A stretch of 64,000 nucleotides of DNA from Bradyrhizobium sp. Gha (GTDB lineage: Bacteria > Pseudomonadota > Alphaproteobacteria > Rhizobiales > Xanthobacteraceae), in contig NZ_FOQM01000010.1 of the NCBI RefSeq assembly GCF_900113735.1, positions 1 to 64,000 on the forward strand, read 5' to 3'. A model generated the notes under the pieces. That model saw only the letters and a list, made by a program, of their open reading frames with translations. It was not told the origin of the DNA and ran no database searches. This document shows positions 1 through 8,644 of this stretch, one piece after another. Made by a program: the position numbers and the translations under genes. Within the stretch, counting starts at the first letter, position 1, and every line of letters begins with the position of its first letter.

Positions 1-243
1 GATGGTGATGATCGCATAACTCTCGCCCGTTCGCGCCTGTGCCTTGCGCTTCAGCTCTGCCAACAGCTTCAAAAGGTCCGCAATGTCGCCGGCTTTCACG
101 CTGTGTCTCGACATCTTCTCGCCCTTGCCCGGCGACAGCGATGTAACCAGCCATGTCGAACGGCTCAGTTCCAATGACACGAAAATTGCGCCAAACTGTG
201 TGCGGATAGCGGCCAGTCCGGCGGAAGGATGATCGAGCAACAT
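1..243 (-). CDS. IS110-family transposase, N-terminal part (runs off the left edge)
   Basis: Reading the minus strand from ATG at 243 gives 81 codons open to the edge. The product begins MLLDHPSAGLAAIRTQFGAI and continues with LELSRSTWLVTSLSPGKGEK. This 'LELSRSTW..TSLSPG' N-terminus is typical of the IS110-type transposases (DEDD catalytic domain plus transposase_20 domain) that are abundant in Bradyrhizobium. A GGAGA Shine-Dalgarno motif sits a few bases before the ATG. The DEDD residues and C-terminal domain lie outside the window, so whether the element is intact cannot be judged. Family assignment is from remembered family sequence. Confidence 0.75.
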   Translation of the reverse strand, partial: MLLDHPSAGLAAIRTQFGAIFVSLELSRSTWLVTSLSPGKGEKMSRHSVKAGDIADLLKLLAELKRKAQARTGESYAIITI

Positions 244-310
244 CGTCGTCTCCAGGTTGGTGTGTTAGCAACCTCAGTCTGGCCTCAGACCAGGTCGCTA
301 TCCACTCCCC

Positions 311-340
311 ATGGAATCTTCGCTGCGCTCGCAATGACGA
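311..340. repeat. Partial copy of a dispersed intergenic repeat
   Basis: The stretch ending CTTCGCTGCGCTCGCAATGA matches one arm of the longer repeat at 3384-3500 (..TTGGCTTCGCTCGCAATG..). Such 'CTTCGCTCGCAATGAC' arms are scattered between genes in Bradyrhizobium. The rest of 244-467 contains no supportable gene and should hold the promoter of the kyn operon. Confidence 0.5.
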
Positions 341-467
341 GTTTGTCGGTCCGCTGCCAGAAACAATGGCGACTTCAAATCCTTTAAGCTTAAAATAAAG
401 ACTAGGACGCCGCCCTGTCTGGTGGCAGACTGGCGCCCGTTCGCTGGACGAGTCCGTGGGAGTCACG

Positions 468-1277
468 ATGCGCGATTGGGATGATGCTTACGCCAATTCG
501 GCCCATATCCCGGGCTCGGAGAAGATGCCGGCGCAATGGGCGGAGCGGGCGGCGGCTTATCGCGCCGGGTTGAAAGGCTTTCGCCCTGATATCGCCTATG
601 GTTCCGATGAGCGCCAGCGGTTCGACCTGATCCTGCCAGATGGCGACAGCAAAGGTCTCGTCGTGTTCGTGCACGGCGGCTACTGGATGCGCCTTGCCAA
701 ATCGGACTGGACCGATCTCGCCGAAGGGGCGCGCCACCACGGCTGGACGGTTTGCTTGCCGAGCTACACGCTGGCGCCGGCCGCTCGCATCTCCGACATG
801 ACTGCCGAAATCACCGCCGCGATTGCCAAGGCGGCCTCGCTCGTCTCAGGGCCGATCCGGCTCGCCGGGCATTCGGCGGGCGGTCATCTCGTCACGCGCA
901 TGCTGTGCGACGACAGCCGGCTCGAGCCTGCCGTCTTCAACCGGATCGCCGGCACGCTCTCGATCAGCGGCCTGCACGATTTGCGCCCGCTGCTCAAGAC
1001 GCGGATGAACGACATCCTGCGCATGACCATGGAGGAGGCGACGCTCGAAAGCGCGGCGCTGCACCTGCCGCGCGGGCATGCGCCTGTCACCGCCTGGGTC
1101 GGCGGCAGCGAGCGGCCGGAATTCATCCGCCAGTCCGACCTGTTCGCCAACGTCTGGACCGGCTTCGACGTACCGACGCGCCTCGTCGTCGATCCCGGGC
1201 TCAACCATTTCACCGTCATCGATGGGCTCAAGGATCCGTCGTCGCCGATCACCGCGCGGCTGATTGGCCTCGACTGA
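468..1277 (+). CDS. Alpha/beta hydrolase, probable kynurenine formamidase
   Basis: 269 aa. The product has an oxyanion-hole HGGYW motif (around residue 68) and a nucleophile elbow GHSAGG (around residue 135). A late His in the NHF motif near the C-terminus completes a catalytic triad. The gene lies 34 bp before kynA, followed by kynU. It therefore most likely hydrolyses N-formylkynurenine to kynurenine and formate, the step between those two enzymes. It is an animal/yeast-type serine hydrolase fold (AFMID-like), not the metal-dependent bacterial KynB. An upstream in-frame GTG at 456 exists, but ATG 468 has GGGAG at the right distance. Fold is certain, substrate is inferred from context. Confidence 0.85.
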   Translation: MRDWDDAYANSAHIPGSEKMPAQWAERAAAYRAGLKGFRPDIAYGSDERQRFDLILPDGDSKGLVVFVHGGYWMRLAKSDWTDLAEGARHHGWTVCLPSYTLAPAARISDMTAEITAAIAKAASLVSGPIRLAGHSAGGHLVTRMLCDDSRLEPAVFNRIAGTLSISGLHDLRPLLKTRMNDILRMTMEEATLESAALHLPRGHAPVTAWVGGSERPEFIRQSDLFANVWTGFDVPTRLVVDPGLNHFTVIDGLKDPSSPITARLIGLD

Positions 1278-1311
1278 CTGACGCAGGGATGATCGATCGA
1301 AAGGGCCTGTC

Positions 1312-2151
1312 ATGACGTCCAGCGATTACGATCCCTCAAACGAAGGCGCCGAGACCGATTTCAGCCGGCGCATGTCCTACGGCAACTATCTGGCGCTGGA
1401 TGCGATCCTCGGTGCGCAGCATCCGCTGTCGGAAGCGCATGACGAGATGCTGTTCATCATCCAGCATCAGACCACGGAGCTCTGGATGCGGCTTGCCATC
1501 CACGAGCTCAGCGCCGCGCGCCGGGCCATCGCCCGAGACGAGGTGCAGCCCGCGATGAAGATGTTGGCGCGGATGTCGCGCATCTTCGAGCAGCTCAACA
1601 ACGCATGGGATGTGTTGCGCACGATGACGCCCAGCGAATACACCCGCTTTCGGTCCCAACTGGGCCAATCCTCGGGCTTCCAGTCGCGCCAGTACCGGCT
1701 CATCGAATATCTGCTCGGCAACCGCAACCACGCCATGTTGAAACCGCACGCGCACGATGTGGAAACGACCAGGCTGTTGGAAGCCGAGCTTGCCACGCCG
1801 AGCCTCTATGACGAGGTGCTGCGGCTCGCCGACCGCAACGGGCTGAAGATGCCGGCCGCGGTGCTCGCGCGCGACGTCAGCGAGACCCACAGCTTCAACG
1901 AGGGCGTGCTGCAGGCCTGGCGTGTCGTCTACCAGGCGCCGGAGACGCACTGGATGCTCTACGAGCTCGCCGAAAAGCTGGTCGATTTCGAGGATTATTT
2001 CCGCCGCTGGCGCTTTAATCACGTCACCACAGTCGAGCGCGTCATCGGCTTCAAGCGCGGGACCGGTGGCACCGGCGGCGTCAGCTATCTCAAGCGCATG
2101 CTGGAGGTGGAGCTGTTCCCCGAACTCTGGCGCGTCCGGACGATTTTGTAG
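1312..2151 (+). CDS. kynA: Tryptophan 2,3-dioxygenase
   Basis: 279 aa, normal length for the bacterial enzyme. This haem enzyme opens the indole ring of L-tryptophan to N-formylkynurenine, the first step of the kynurenine pathway. Family hallmarks are the active-site block [14 protein letters not shown] (about residues 45-60), [19 protein letters not shown] (about 120-140) and the C-terminal [15 protein letters not shown] glycine-rich loop that closes over substrate. It is the middle gene of a three-gene operon; only 8 bp separate it from kynU. AAAGGG precedes the ATG. The protein is cytoplasmic. Confidence 0.97.
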   Translation: MTSSDYDPSNEGAETDFSRRMSYGNYLALDAILGAQHPLSEAHDEMLFIIQHQTTELWMRLAIHELSAARRAIARDEVQPAMKMLARMSRIFEQLNNAWDVLRTMTPSEYTRFRSQLGQSSGFQSRQYRLIEYLLGNRNHAMLKPHAHDVETTRLLEAELATPSLYDEVLRLADRNGLKMPAAVLARDVSETHSFNEGVLQAWRVVYQAPETHWMLYELAEKLVDFEDYFRRWRFNHVTTVERVIGFKRGTGGTGGVSYLKRMLEVELFPELWRVRTIL

Positions 2152-2159
2152 AGCGTGAT

Positions 2160-3362
2160 ATGACCCAGCTTCGCGTCTATGACGACACCAAAGCGCTGTT
2201 CCACCTGCCCGACGGCGTGATCTATCTGGACGGCAATTCACTGGGCGCGCTGCCGCTCGGCGTCGCCGAGCGCGTCAACCGCGTGATTACGGCCGAGTGG
2301 GGCGTCGAGTTGATCCGCGCCTGGAACACGGCTGGCTGGTATGCCCAGCCGCGTCACGTCGGCAATCGCATCGCCCGGCTGATCGGCGCGGAGGCCGGGT
2401 CCGTGATGGTCGGGGACACGCTGTCGCTCAAAGTCTATCAGGCGCTCGCGGCCGCGCTCGACATGAACGCATCGCGCAAGGTCGTCCTGTCTGACACAGG
2501 CAATTTCCCAACCGATCTCTACATGGCCGAAGGCCTGATCGCGACGCTCGGGCGCGGCCATCAATTGCGTCTCGTGGCGCCGGAGGAGATCGCGGCTTCG
2601 CTCTCGGAAGAGATCGCGGTGCTCTACATCACCGAGGTCGATTATCGCACCGGCCGCCGTCACGACATGGCGGAACTGACGGCGAAGGCGCATGCGCTCG
2701 GCATCGTCACGGTGTGGGATCTCGCGCATTCGGCCGGCGCGCTGTCGGTCGATCTCGCCGGGTGTGGCGTCGATTTCGCCGCCGGCTGCACCTACAAATA
2801 TATCAATGCCGGGCCGGGCGCTCCGGCCTTCCTCTACGTCGCGCCACATCATGCCGATGGCGCGCGCGCCGCGCTATCGGGATGGATGGGCCATGCAAAA
2901 CCCTTCGCATTCGAGCTTGGCTACGCCGCTGCCGGCGGTGTCGAGCGCATGCGCGTGGGCACGCCGCCGGTGCTGGCGATGGCGGCGCTGGAGGCGTCGC
3001 TCGATATCTGGGATCGCGTCGACATCAGGGAGGTCCGCGCCCGCTCGCTGGCGCTCGGCGATTGCCTGATTGCCGAAGTCGAACGCCGCTGCCCATCTCT
3101 GAGCCTCGTAACCCCGCGCGCACACGAAAGCCGTGGCTCGCAAGTCTCCTTCGCCTTCGAGGGCGGCTATGCCGCGATGCAGGCCTTGATCGCGCGCGGC
3201 CTGATCGGCGATTTCCGCGCGCCTGACATCATGAGGTTCGGGATCACGCCGCTGTACATAGGCGAGAGCGAGATCATGCGGGCAGCCGAGATCATCGACG
3301 AGGTGATCGCAGGTGAGGTGTGGCGCCGGCCGGAGTATCAGGTCGTGAATGCGGTCACGTGA
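2160..3362 (+). CDS. kynU: Kynureninase
   Basis: 400 aa. This PLP enzyme cleaves kynurenine to anthranilate and alanine. The N-terminus contains YLDGNSLGALP and VGDTLSLKVYQALAAAL, the phosphate-binding part of the cofactor site. The DLAHSAGA block supplies the Asp that pairs with the pyridine nitrogen, and the Schiff-base lysine lies in CTYKYINAGPG (around residue 222). With the upstream hydrolase and kynA, the operon converts tryptophan to anthranilate. No regulator gene is adjacent. Start ATG 2160 overlaps the GTGATA region right after the kynA stop, which suggests translational coupling. Confidence 0.96.
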   Translation: MTQLRVYDDTKALFHLPDGVIYLDGNSLGALPLGVAERVNRVITAEWGVELIRAWNTAGWYAQPRHVGNRIARLIGAEAGSVMVGDTLSLKVYQALAAALDMNASRKVVLSDTGNFPTDLYMAEGLIATLGRGHQLRLVAPEEIAASLSEEIAVLYITEVDYRTGRRHDMAELTAKAHALGIVTVWDLAHSAGALSVDLAGCGVDFAAGCTYKYINAGPGAPAFLYVAPHHADGARAALSGWMGHAKPFAFELGYAAAGGVERMRVGTPPVLAMAALEASLDIWDRVDIREVRARSLALGDCLIAEVERRCPSLSLVTPRAHESRGSQVSFAFEGGYAAMQALIARGLIGDFRAPDIMRFGITPLYIGESEIMRAAEIIDEVIAGEVWRRPEYQVVNAVT

Positions 3363-3383
3363 GGGAGGGGGACCTCTCTCGGT

Positions 3384-3500
3384 TGTCATTGCGAGGAGCC
3401 CCGCGACAAAATTGCGCAGCAATTTTGCGCTGGTGCGACGAAGCAAATTTAGACTTTCTCCGCCGACCCATTCCTGGATTGCTTGGCTTCGCTCGCAATG
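3384..3500. repeat. Dispersed Bradyrhizobium-type intergenic repeat with inverted ends
   Basis: The left end GTCATTGCGAGGAGC and right end GCTTCGCTCGCAATG are near inverted copies. Between them lies the typical GCGACGAAGCAA arm and a TGGATTGCTTGGCTTCGCTC arm. A perfect inner inverted repeat AAAATTGC-GCA-GCAATTTT sits at about 3408-3426. This layout matches repeats commonly seen between genes in Bradyrhizobium. It lies between the kynU stop and the thioesterase and may act as a transcript 3' structure. Confidence 0.6.
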
Positions 3501-3610
3501 CCGGGCGGAGACGGGAGGGCCGGCTTCACAGCAGCCATGACCTCTGACGTCATTGCTTTGCCGCACGAAGCCATTCACGGTGAGACAACAACGAATTGGG
3601 AGAAGATCTG

Positions 3611-4009
3611 ATGACGCCGCTCGAGAAGGTCAAAGCGATGAAGATGCCGTTCGCCGAGCTCAAAGGCGTCGAATTCGTCGAGGCCGAACAAGATCGCGTG
3701 GTGGCGCGGATGACGGTGCGGCCGGACCTCTGCACGCTGTATCACACCATCCACGGCGGCGCGGTGATGGCGTTCGCCGATTCGGTCGGGGCTGCCGCGA
3801 CCGTCATCAACCTGCCGGAAGGCGCCAAGGGCACGACCACGCTGGAGAGCAAGACCAACTTCATCGGAGGGGCCAAGGAGGGCACCGTCGTCATCGCCAC
3901 CGCCACCCCTGTTCACCGGGGCCGCCGGACTCAGGTCTGGACCACCCGGTTGGAGACTGAGGACGGCAAGCTGGTCGCCTTGGTGACGCAGACACAGCTG
4001 GTCCTGTAA
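3611..4009 (+). CDS. PaaI/YdiI-type hotdog-fold thioesterase
   Basis: 132 aa. The pattern LYHTIHGGAVMAFADSVGAAA is the hotdog helix signature with the HGG motif (HGGAVMAFAD) of the 4HBT/PaaI family, which hydrolyses acyl-CoA or aryl-CoA thioesters. The second half, TTLESKTNFIGGAKEGTV, is the usual substrate-tunnel strand. GGAGAAGATCTG precedes ATG 3611; a TTG at 3596 gives five more residues but has no better ribosome site. It follows the kyn operon after a 250-bp gap containing a repeat, so it is probably a separate transcript. The specific acyl substrate is unknown. Confidence 0.85.
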   Translation: MTPLEKVKAMKMPFAELKGVEFVEAEQDRVVARMTVRPDLCTLYHTIHGGAVMAFADSVGAAATVINLPEGAKGTTTLESKTNFIGGAKEGTVVIATATPVHRGRRTQVWTTRLETEDGKLVALVTQTQLVL

Positions 4010-4158
4010 GACTTCTGGGGATTGATTTTGTTAACGAATTAGTCTTCCCAGGCTCGAATTTAAGCAGGTTCCCGCCTTGAAAAGCCTGCTGCGATGCACA
4101 ATATTGGACGCCTAGGGATTCGAACGCCTCCTCGAGGGACACCAAGAGGAGTTTTGAC

Positions 4159-4770
4159 GTGGTACTTGAAGACACCCCCCAGGCAACGTCCGTTCCGGGC
4201 TATGTGCGGACCTTGAGCCAGCAGGAAGAGTTGCCGCTGTTGCGCGATCACCTGCTGCGGCTCGATGCCGAAAGCCGGCATGACCGTTTCAACGGTTTTC
4301 TCGACGACAGCTTCATCGAGCGTTACGCCGCCCGCTGCGCCGAGGACGGCACTGTGATCGTCGCCTACATCGTCGAAGGCGTGGTCCGCGGTGCGGCCGA
4401 GCTGCATCCGCCGGAGGGTGATTCTCTGCCCGAAGTCGCCTTCAGCGTGGAAGCCTCAGCCCGCCGCCAGAATGTCGGTACCGTGCTGTTCAGCCGCCTG
4501 ATCGCGGAAGCGCGCTGGAAGGGCTACAAGAGCCTGCGCGTCACGACGGGTGCGGAGAACCACGCCATGCGGGCGCTCGCCAAGAAGTTCGGCGCGCATC
4601 TGCAGTTCCGCCATGGCGAGTCGACCGGCACGATCGATTTGACCAAGGCTCCCGAGGACGAGCTTGCCGATCTCGCCGCCGCGCCGTTCAAGGCCGGCCG
4701 CGCGCTTCTCAGCTTCAACTCGACCTGCTGGAAGCTGATCTCCAGCATGTACGGCAATCGCGCAGCGTGA
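4159..4770 (+). CDS. GNAT-family N-acetyltransferase
   Basis: 203 aa with GTG start and AGGAG 8 bases upstream. The central part FSVEASARRQNVGTVLFSRL carries the GNAT acetyl-CoA-binding motif A (R-R-x-x-V-G-T), followed by the beta-5 strand and alpha-4 stretch ENHAMRALAKKFGAHL. The N-terminal 'SQQEELPLLRDHLLRLDAESRHDRF' pattern is typical of a Bradyrhizobium/rhizobial GNAT subgroup. Substrate unknown. It is monocistronic and ends just before a strong terminator. Confidence 0.85.
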   Translation: MVLEDTPQATSVPGYVRTLSQQEELPLLRDHLLRLDAESRHDRFNGFLDDSFIERYAARCAEDGTVIVAYIVEGVVRGAAELHPPEGDSLPEVAFSVEASARRQNVGTVLFSRLIAEARWKGYKSLRVTTGAENHAMRALAKKFGAHLQFRHGESTGTIDLTKAPEDELADLAAAPFKAGRALLSFNSTCWKLISSMYGNRAA

Positions 4771-4790
4771 GACTAAAGGCCTCAAATCAA

Positions 4791-4823
4791 AAAAGCGGAC
4801 CGGCTCAAGCCGGTCCGCTTTTT
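4791..4823 (+). terminator. Rho-independent terminator, bidirectional
   Basis: A perfect 14-bp stem: AAAAGCGGACCGGC, loop TCAA, then GCCGGTCCGCTTTT followed by another T. The A-tract on the other side lets it serve the minus-strand gene ending at 4847 as well as the GNAT gene ending at 4770. Confidence 0.9.
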
Positions 4824-4846
4824 CAATGAAGCAAGGGAATGAGCGC

Positions 4847-5152
4847 TTAGGTGCCGGTGCGCTTGTCGTTGCCGAAGCGGCGAACGACCCGGCGTTCGAC
4901 CACTACCGAGCGCTGCGCACCCTGTTCGCCGGCAATGACCCGCGTGGCGGTGATGCGACTGTTGGTGCGGGCCTGTTTCTTGACCTCGGCCTGAACGATC
5001 TCGATGGGCATCCCCATCAGAGCGGCAGCGATCTCGGCCTGTTGCCCCTGGTCGTCGGTGATGCCGACAGCGGCGAAGATCGCCTCATCCAGGGTCGGCG
5101 GGTCATGGCGGACGCGCCGCGTGCCGTACTTGGTATTCCAGTCTGCGCTCAT
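4847..5152 (-). CDS. Conserved hypothetical protein
   Basis: 101 aa, cytoplasmic, no signal or membrane segment. It starts MSADWNTKYGTRRVRHDPPT, has the segment LDEAIFAAVGITDDQGQQAE and ends in a basic arginine-rich tail (VVVERRVVRRFGNDKRTGT). GAGGCCCCT precedes the ATG. Tryptophan, tyrosine and acidic residues at the N-terminus plus the basic tail suggest a small binding protein, but I recognise no named family. It converges on the GNAT gene across the shared terminator. Confidence 0.7.
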   Translation of the reverse strand: MSADWNTKYGTRRVRHDPPTLDEAIFAAVGITDDQGQQAEIAAALMGMPIEIVQAEVKKQARTNSRITATRVIAGEQGAQRSVVVERRVVRRFGNDKRTGT

Positions 5153-5247
5153 AGGGGCCTCGTTTCGATGCCGGGATACCTAGTGCGATCAATGTTGCAT
5201 TGCAATATGAAATCAATGTGGCATCTCAGCTATGCAACGGTTTGGTG

Positions 5248-5934
5248 TCATGGCGGTGACGCGACACCGGCATCGACCTCGATCCGTTTTTGGGGCCAAC
5301 GCTTCAACGCGGCGTGTCCTGCCTGGGTCAGCCGATAGACTCCCCGGTCCGCTCGCTCGAACCAGCCATACACATTGTTAAGCAAGATCTTGCCGGCGTC
5401 GGGACAGCGCTCGCGCAAATCGCGTACGCGCCGCGGGCCTGCCGCGAGTTCTGACGCGCAGGTCAGCGCCTGCTGCCGGTAGGCCGTCATGATCGGCGCG
5501 CGGGTGCTGCCGCCGAGCACGGGATCGCCCTGGCGGCGCTGATGTTCGGCAACGAGGCGCGAGCGGGTCTTCGGCTCGCGGCGCGGAGCTGCCGTCGGCG
5601 GCTTCACCAGCACCTCGACCTGACCCTTGTCGGTTACCCCAAGCATACCGAAACCGAGGCGACGACAGAGATTGCGGTAACGCGCATCGCTCTCGCGTCC
5701 CTTGCCGCGGATCGACATCCTTGCGGCGATCCAGATCTCGTCGCCCGCGGGCGCGCGATCGACCGCCTGCAGGATCAGTTCGAGATTGAACGCGAGCTTC
5801 AGCTCCCCAATCACCACCACCGGCGGATTGCCGGCGCTGAGGCCGACAAGATCGCAGCCGCGAATCTCGCCCTTCACGTCGAAGCCGAGGCCTTCGAGGA
5901 AGCGTTTGACGGGGAGGTAGAGCGCGGTTTCCAA
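5248..5934 (-). CDS. DUF2161 family protein with PD-(D/E)XK nuclease-like fold
   Basis: 228 aa from a TTG start. The N-terminal half, METALYLPVKRFLEGLGFDV then GCDLVG and VVIGELKLAFN, has the D...(E)xK spacing of a PD-(D/E)XK nuclease core (D of GCDLVG, then ExK of GELKL). The C-terminal half, from about residue 120, resembles a winged helix (ACASELAAGPRRVRDLRERCPDAGKILLNNVYGWF has helix-turn-helix character). DUF2161 is annotated as a putative PD-(D/E)XK phosphodiesterase; the biological role is unknown. No methylase or other restriction partner is adjacent. Confidence 0.75.
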   Translation of the reverse strand: METALYLPVKRFLEGLGFDVKGEIRGCDLVGLSAGNPPVVVIGELKLAFNLELILQAVDRAPAGDEIWIAARMSIRGKGRESDARYRNLCRRLGFGMLGVTDKGQVEVLVKPPTAAPRREPKTRSRLVAEHQRRQGDPVLGGSTRAPIMTAYRQQALTCASELAAGPRRVRDLRERCPDAGKILLNNVYGWFERADRGVYRLTQAGHAALKRWPQKRIEVDAGVASPP

Positions 5935-6062
5935 GGGGAGTTTCCGATCGGAGAATCAACTGCCGTCAGTCTAGCCCGGATCAGAGACTGGGCTGACCGG
6001 CATTTGCCTGGACGCGGTCAAGCCAGCTATATCCCCGCGTGGGGACCAGGGCGCTTGCAAAT

Positions 6063-6410
6063 ATGACGATCAGGAATGGGCTCTATCACATCCGGATCGC
6101 GTTTCTGGATAGTGTCCAGGGCGGCAACCAGGGTGTCATGGTGCTGCGGGACGGCACCATGCGCGGTGGGGATTCCTTTTTCTTCGCCTATGGCAGCTAC
6201 ACGTCCGCCGACGGCAAATGGAAAGGCGAGCTGACCAACGAGGAGCATTCGCCCTCGTTCGACGAGCGCCCGGTGTGGGGCCGCAAGGTCGTGACCATCG
6301 GCTTCAGCGGCACCTACACCGACGAGACCGCTTACGGTGAGGGGATGGCGCTCGCCGGCAAGCAGAGCATCCGCTTCAAGGGCAATCTGCGGCTGCTGGT
6401 GCCGGATTGA
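6063..6410 (+). CDS. GrlR-family regulatory protein, single domain
   Basis: 115 aa. The fold signature is IRNGLYHIRIAFLDSVQGG, then GVMVLRDGTMRGGDSFFFA and GSYTSADGKWKGEL, ending in IGFSGTY. This matches the GrlR family (T3SS negative regulator GrlR, a small beta-barrel that binds the activator GrlA in enteropathogenic E. coli). It is about half identical to the second domain of the protein at 9896-10678. No type III secretion gene or GrlA is nearby, so it probably has another partner. ATG 6063 places the domain at the N-terminus; an earlier in-frame start at 6039 adds eight residues. Confidence 0.75.
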   Translation: MTIRNGLYHIRIAFLDSVQGGNQGVMVLRDGTMRGGDSFFFAYGSYTSADGKWKGELTNEEHSPSFDERPVWGRKVVTIGFSGTYTDETAYGEGMALAGKQSIRFKGNLRLLVPD

Positions 6411-7094
6411 TCAGACCCGTCCGCTCACCGGGATCAGCGCGCCGGTGACGCCGCTTGCGGCGTCGCTGACGAGGAACAGGATCACCTCGGCGAGCTCCTG
6501 CGGCGTCACCCATTTGGTGAAATCCGCTTTCGGCATGTCGGCGCGGTTGGCCTTGGTGTCGATCGTCGACGGCAGCACCGCGTTGACGGTGACCTTGCCT
6601 TTCCATTCACTGGCCAGCGCCTCGGTCAGGCGGTGCACGCCTGCCTTCGATGCCGCGTAGGGCCCCATGCCGGCGCCGGCCTGGAGCGCGCCCATGGCGC
6701 CGATATTGACGATGCGGCCGGCGTTCGAGGCGGCAAGATGCGGCAGCGCCGCGCGCGAGGTGTTGAGCGCGGTCAGCAGGTTCAGCGCATGCATGCGTTG
6801 CCAGGTCTTGATGTCGCCATCGCCGACGGTCTCATAGGCAAAGCCGCCGGCGATGTTGACCAATGCGTCAAGTCGGCCGAAATGCTTGGCGGCAGCCTCG
6901 ACGGCCGTCTTCGCCTGCGCCGCGTCGGACAGGTCGACGCCGCCGATCTCGATGCGTTCAGTCGTCGCCGGCATTTGCGAGACCGCGAAATCGATGGCCG
7001 CGATCCGCGCGCCGCGCGATACCGCGATGTCGGCGACCACCTTGCCGAGCGCGCCGAGCGCACCGGTCACGATCAGAACCTTGCCTTGCATCAT
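6411..7094 (-). CDS. Short-chain dehydrogenase/reductase
   Basis: 227 aa, classical SDR size. The N-terminal cofactor motif is VTGALGALGKV (TGxxxGxG), followed by an acidic end of strand 2 (AAIDFA), VDLSDA, and NIAGG (NNAG equivalent). The catalytic part is INIGAMGAL... GPYAASKAGV, giving YxxxK; the catalytic Ser position is occupied by the NIGAMGA region. The C-terminus has NAVLPSTIDT. It abuts the GrlR-like gene tail to tail (stop at 6411 versus 6410) and starts 21 bp downstream of the phosphatase gene on the same strand, so those two form an operon. Substrate unknown. Confidence 0.9.
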   Translation of the reverse strand: MMQGKVLIVTGALGALGKVVADIAVSRGARIAAIDFAVSQMPATTERIEIGGVDLSDAAQAKTAVEAAAKHFGRLDALVNIAGGFAYETVGDGDIKTWQRMHALNLLTALNTSRAALPHLAASNAGRIVNIGAMGALQAGAGMGPYAASKAGVHRLTEALASEWKGKVTVNAVLPSTIDTKANRADMPKADFTKWVTPQELAEVILFLVSDAASGVTGALIPVSGRV

Positions 7095-7115
7095 CGATCT
7101 CCCGGCGCGGGCGCC

Positions 7116-7859
7116 TCATGATTGCAGATAGCGCGCCTTCAGCGCGGTGCGCTCTGCTGTGCCGAGCTCGAGGCCGTCGCGCAAGTAGGTTTCGACATCG
7201 CCATAGTCGCGACGCACGGCATCGAATGCGGCATCAAGATAGGAGGCGTTGACCGAACCGATCGCGTCGAGGACATCGGCCGGCAGATCCGAGACGCTCG
7301 AGACGTCGCGCCTGTAGTGGCGGTTGGTCAGCAGATAATCCTCCGCAATGATGTCATCGGGCACGCCGAGCGCATGCAGGATCAGGGCGCTGGCAAAGCC
7401 GGTGCGGTCCTTGCCGGCGGTGCAGTGGATCACGAGCGGGGCACGGTCTTCCAGCAGATGGCCGAACAGCGTGCGGAAGCTGTGCGTGTTGTGACGGACA
7501 TAGTTGCGATAGGACTCGCGCATGAGTTCGAGCGCGACCGGTCCGGTCAGCGCGCCCCTGGCGAGCTCGGCGCGCAGGGAAGCCACGACCGTCGGCTCGA
7601 TCGGCAACGAATGCACGGTGATCTCGTTCACGACGCAGACGCCGGCTGTGCGCTCCTCGACGCCTCGGAAGTCGAATGCGCTTCTGACGCCGAGTGCGCG
7701 GACGATCTCGATGTCTTCTGCGGTGAGCTGGCCGAGATGGTTGGAGCGGAAGATGTGGCGCCAGCGCGTGGTGCGGCCGTCGCTTGTCGCGTAGCCGCCG
7801 AGGTCGCGAAAATTGCTGGCGCCTTGCAGGGCGAGGTGACGGGAAGGCGAGTCTGACAT
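7116..7859 (-). CDS. Tyrosine-specific protein phosphatase (Y_phosphatase3 / DSP-like)
   Basis: About 247 aa. The catalytic P-loop is HCTAGKDRTG (Cx5R with the K-D-R-T-G signature of the lipid/tyrosine phosphatase group that includes Mycobacterium PtpB). The N-terminus LQGASNFRDLGGYATSDGR is the NFRDLGG motif of the same family. A start at 7895 adds 12 residues, but ATG 7859 (MSDSPSRHL) fits the family N-terminus better. It is transcribed ahead of the SDR gene with 21 bp between them. Physiological substrate unknown. Confidence 0.88.
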   Translation of the reverse strand: MSDSPSRHLALQGASNFRDLGGYATSDGRTTRWRHIFRSNHLGQLTAEDIEIVRALGVRSAFDFRGVEERTAGVCVVNEITVHSLPIEPTVVASLRAELARGALTGPVALELMRESYRNYVRHNTHSFRTLFGHLLEDRAPLVIHCTAGKDRTGFASALILHALGVPDDIIAEDYLLTNRHYRRDVSSVSDLPADVLDAIGSVNASYLDAAFDAVRRDYGDVETYLRDGLELGTAERTALKARYLQS

Positions 7860-7940
7860 GGGCCCGGCCTGATGATTGGGATCGGCTTTTATCATATTGG
7901 CTGCGGATCATTGCAGACGAGGACATCCGATGCGGAATCA

Positions 7941-7974
7941 AAAAGGGTCGAAACATCGTTGTTTCGACCCTTTT
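7941..7974. terminator. Hairpin terminator, bidirectional
   Basis: AAAAGGGTCGAAAC (7941-7954), loop ATCGTT, GTTTCGACCCTTTT (7961-7974): a perfect 14-bp stem with T-runs on both strands. It lies downstream of the minus-strand DUF2735 gene's end (8027) and upstream of the phosphatase gene, so its main role is ending the 8230-8027 transcript. Confidence 0.85.
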
Positions 7975-8026
7975 CAGATTTCCGCCGGGCGTTTGTAGCA
8001 CGCGGCGGTCCTAGACCAGACCGGCA

Positions 8027-8230
8027 TTAGCGTTCCCATTTGGGCTTTGCTTCGTCGACCGCGTCCTGGTGATACCAGCTATCGCTGCAGATCGATGCGT
8101 TCTCGGGAAGCGAAGCGTGATCGGCGGGAAGGCGGGTCTCGCCGTAGCGGCCCCCCGCGAGAGCCGCGCGGCCCCCGACAGGGAATTGGTAGATCGTCGC
8201 AGATCCGTGACTCAGACCATTGTTCATCAT
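8027..8230 (-). CDS. DUF2735 family small protein
   Basis: 67 aa. The line SHGSATIYQFPVGGRAAL is the hallmark of DUF2735, a Rhizobiales-specific family. The C-terminal SWYHQDAVDEAK is also characteristic. AAGGAG is placed 8-9 bases before the ATG. In rhizobia, genes of this family are often neighbours of glnII, as here, where it diverges from glnII across 514 bp. Function unknown; a link to nitrogen control is inference from location only. Confidence 0.85.
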   Translation of the reverse strand: MMNNGLSHGSATIYQFPVGGRAALAGGRYGETRLPADHASLPENASICSDSWYHQDAVDEAKPKWER

Positions 8231-8644
8231 TGCGATTGCTCCTTGGTCGAAGCGCCTTGGCCTCCATGGTGCGCCCGACTCCTTCTGATGTGGTTACTGG
8301 AATCCCCATATCGGCCCCGCACTCCGAAAAGCAAAGTGCTGAAAAGGAGATCAGTTTCCGCCTAATTCTTGGGCAGGCGACTGTCTGCACCCGCTAAGGC
8401 AGCCTGTCGATGACCAACGTCTGTGCCATTGCAAAGGTTGCTGGGCAGGGCCCGGCGCTTTGCGAAAGTTGCCGGGCGTTGACGCGCGTTTCATCGGCAA
8501 CCTCCGGCAGGAGCCGGCCTGCTCCAGAATCGGGCGATTTCCGCGGGAATATTGCAGTGCAGCTTCACGCGAAGGTGCGCTTCTATGACGCATGCGGCGG
8601 ACCGCGTCAGGCCGCTGTGGAAAACCTTGTGCGCTGCGATGTTT

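Noticed and set aside
44..232. 62-aa plus-strand frame at the left edge
   Set aside because: It is antisense to the transposase start, which has a ribosome site and family motif.
3384..3500. Palindromic repeat considered as a CRISPR or IS terminal structure
   Set aside because: Only one copy with inverted arms and no spacers or transposase; matches a dispersed intergenic repeat.
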